A stretch of DNA of 64,000 nucleotides, from positions 2,704,501-2,768,500 of the forward strand of contig NZ_CP024311.1 in assembly GCF_002944315.1 (NCBI RefSeq). Direction: 5' to 3'. This DNA comes from Rhizobium sp. NXC24 (GTDB lineage: Bacteria > Pseudomonadota > Alphaproteobacteria > Rhizobiales > Rhizobiaceae). The position numbers and the translations under genes were made by a program. The stretch's first letter is position 1; every line of letters starts with the position of its first letter. The notes under the pieces were generated by a model that was given only the letters and a program-made list of their open reading frames with translations, had not been told where the DNA came from and made no database searches. This document shows, piece by piece, positions 62,283 to 64,000 of this stretch.

Positions 62283-64000
62283 TCACGCAGCCTTGGTTTT
62301 TGCCCGCCGCGCCAGATGAGCGACGACGTTCTCGATCATCCGCATGCCGGCATCGCCGCCGAGCGTCATGATCGATTCCGGATGGAACTGCACGGCCGCG
62401 ATCGGCTCCTTCACATGCTCGATGCCCATGATCGTGCCGTCCTCGCTTTCGGCCGTGATCATGAAGTCACGCGGCAAGCTGGACGGATCGGCAAAGATCG
62501 AATGATAGCGCCCGACGGTCACCTCACGGCCGAGGCCAGAGAAAACCAGACCGGGCTCCAACACGCGGATGCGTGAGGGCTTGCCATGCATCGGGATCGC
62601 CAGATGGCGTAGCTCGCCGCCATAGGCTTCGGCAAGCGCCTGCAAGCCCAGGCAGACGCCGAAGATCGGCAGATTGCGCGCCCTCGTCTTTTTGATGGTC
62701 GCCTTGCAATCGAAATCTTTCGGGTTGCCGGGACCTGGCGACAGCACGACCAAATCCGGATCCAGCCGGTCGAAAACCTCTTCCGGCACGGGCGTACGCA
62801 CGGTCGAAACCGTCGCACCGGTCTGGCGGAAGTAATTCGCCAGCGTGTGCACGAAACTGTCTTCATGGTCTACGAGCAGGATCTTCACGCCCTTGCCGAC
62901 CGAGGCGACGTCGCGCTGCTGCTTGCCGGAATTCGCAGCCTTGGCATCACGGATAGCGGACAACATGGCGGATGCCTTCAATTCGGTTTCTGCTTCTTCT
63001 TCTTCTGGGATGGAGTCGTTCAGCAATGTAGCGCCAGCACGAACCTCGGCAATGCCGTCCTTGATGCGCACGGTGCGCAGTGTCAGGCCGGTATTCATGT
63101 CGCCGTTGAAGCCGACCATGCCGATCGCGCCGCCATACCATGCGCGCGGGCTCTTTTCATGGTTCTCGATAAAGCGCATTGCCCATAGCTTCGGTGCGCC
63201 GGTGACGGTGACGGCCCAAGCGTGGCTGAGGAACCCGTCAAAAGCATCCATATCGTCGCGCAGGCGGCCCTCGATATGGTCGACCGTGTGGATCAACCGC
63301 GAATACATCTCGATCTGCCGGCGGCCGATGACCTTCACCGAGCCTGGCTCGCAGACGCGGCTCTTGTCGTTACGGTCGACGTCCGAGCACATGGTCAGCT
63401 CGGACTCGTCCTTCTTGGAATTCAAAAGCTTCAGGATCTGCTCGCTGTCGGCGATCGGATCGTCGCCGCGCTTGATCGTGCCGGAGATCGGGCAGGTTTC
63501 GATGCGGCGGCCCGAGACGCGAACGAACATTTCCGGCGAAGCGCCGACGAGATATTCCTGATTGCCGAGATTGATGAAGAAGGAATAGGGAGACGGATTG
63601 ATCGCTTTCAGCCGCTTGGAGATATCGGAGGGCTTGCTCTCGCAGCGTTCCATGAACTTCTGGCCCGGAACGACTTCGAAGAGATCGCCCTTGCGGAAAC
63701 TTTCCTTCGCCTTGACCACCAGCTCGGCATATTCGCCGGGGCGATGATCGCTCTTCGGGGGAATGGTGCTCGTCTGACGGAACGGCTCGGCAGCGATGTC
63801 GCCGGACTTGCCTTCGGTGGAGACGCCGCCCTTGGCGAAATCGTAACGATCGATCCAGGCCTTAGCGGAGTAGTTGTCGACCACCAGGATTTCGTCCGGC
63901 AGATAAAGCACCATGTCGCGCTGATCGTCGGGACGCTTGAGCTTCAGATCGATCGCATCAAACTGGAAAGCGAGATCGTAGCCGAAGGCACCGTAGAAGC
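62283..64000 (-). CDS. trpE: Fused anthranilate synthase TrpE(G), 5' end missing
   Basis: Only the C-terminal ~572 residues are present; the gene runs off the right edge. The TrpE part shows the chorismate-site signatures [14 protein letters not shown] and [19 protein letters not shown], and the fused glutamine amidotransferase (TrpG) part has [16 protein letters not shown] with the nucleophilic Cys, [11 protein letters not shown], and QFHPESIMT near the end. It makes anthranilate from chorismate and glutamine, the first step of tryptophan synthesis. The fused form is typical of rhizobia. Its known trpL attenuator would lie beyond the window. Confidence 0.96.
   Translation of the reverse strand, partial: FYGAFGYDLAFQFDAIDLKLKRPDDQRDMVLYLPDEILVVDNYSAKAWIDRYDFAKGGVSTEGKSGDIAAEPFRQTSTIPPKSDHRPGEYAELVVKAKESFRKGDLFEVVPGQKFMERCESKPSDISKRLKAINPSPYSFFINLGNQEYLVGASPEMFVRVSGRRIETCPISGTIKRGDDPIADSEQILKLLNSKKDESELTMCSDVDRNDKSRVCEPGSVKVIGRRQIEMYSRLIHTVDHIEGRLRDDMDAFDGFLSHAWAVTVTGAPKLWAMRFIENHEKSPRAWYGGAIGMVGFNGDMNTGLTLRTVRIKDGIAEVRAGATLLNDSIPEEEEAETELKASAMLSAIRDAKAANSGKQQRDVASVGKGVKILLVDHEDSFVHTLANYFRQTGATVSTVRTPVPEEVFDRLDPDLVVLSPGPGNPKDFDCKATIKKTRARNLPIFGVCLGLQALAEAYGGELRHLAIPMHGKPSRIRVLEPGLVFSGLGREVTVGRYHSIFADPSSLPRDFMITAESEDGTIMGIEHVKEPIAAVQFHPESIMTLGGDAGMRMIENVVAHLARRAKTKAA

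Overview
The window looks like ordinary chromosome from a member of the Rhizobiaceae, most likely Rhizobium. The evidence is the GC-rich alphaproteobacterial coding style, separate petA-petB-petC genes for the cytochrome bc1 complex, a fused anthranilate synthase trpE(G), a leuA preceded by a leucine-rich leader peptide, a MoxR/DUF58/DUF4159 envelope operon, and two intergenic palindromes that resemble repeats common in rhizobial genomes. I see no rRNA or tRNA gene, CRISPR array, insertion sequence, prophage or plasmid function.

Layout. 1-3.5 kb: end of pgeF, a creatinase-like M24 protein, a Q-rich lipoprotein and prs, followed by an intergenic palindromic repeat. 3.6-7.9 kb (minus): two tandem exported paralogues and an MFS exporter. 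8.1-15.1 kb: rplY, a GGDEF-EAL protein with a solute-binding protein, pth, an acetyltransferase, clpS (minus) and ychF. 15.2-22.3 kb: a DUF2157-like membrane protein, a pair of MaoC-fold genes, apt, the bc1 operon and an endonuclease/phosphatase-family protein. 22.3-26.7 kb (minus): two half-size ABC exporters with a toxin-gene remnant between them; the second is preceded by a short ORF and a terminator hairpin. 26.9-33.1 kb: trmL, a GxSxG-type unknown, a Na/Pi cotransporter, a VOC protein, hemF and small conserved proteins. 33.1-35.6 kb (minus): cca, a NUDIX gene and a DUF1285 gene, overlapping. 35.8-42.6 kb: the MoxR, DUF58, DUF4159 and large membrane protein operon. 42.6-49.5 kb: acetyltransferases, glutathionyl-hydroquinone reductase, NUDIX, metallophosphoesterase, a TPR protein and an ECF sigma/anti-sigma pair. 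49.5-53 kb: a third ABC exporter with its own leader ORF, a cupin and a nitroreductase. 53.3-57.9 kb: leuA with its leader, a BenE transporter, a DGPF protein and a clpP paralogue. 58-64 kb: a DUF2076 protein, a CDF transporter with queF, bluB, a DUF2459 protein and the 3' part of trpE(G).

Most genes are housekeeping. The parts worth a closer look are regulatory. Three short ORFs with features of attenuator leader peptides are present: one before each of two ABC exporters, of which one carries an Arg-Leu-Arg motif like that of macrolide-arrest peptides, and one before leuA whose predicted transcript begins at or next to its start codon. In addition, a membrane GGDEF-EAL protein is paired with an orphan periplasmic binding protein, an arrangement like the NspS/MbaA signalling pair. 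I found no clear evidence for a wholly new multi-gene system.
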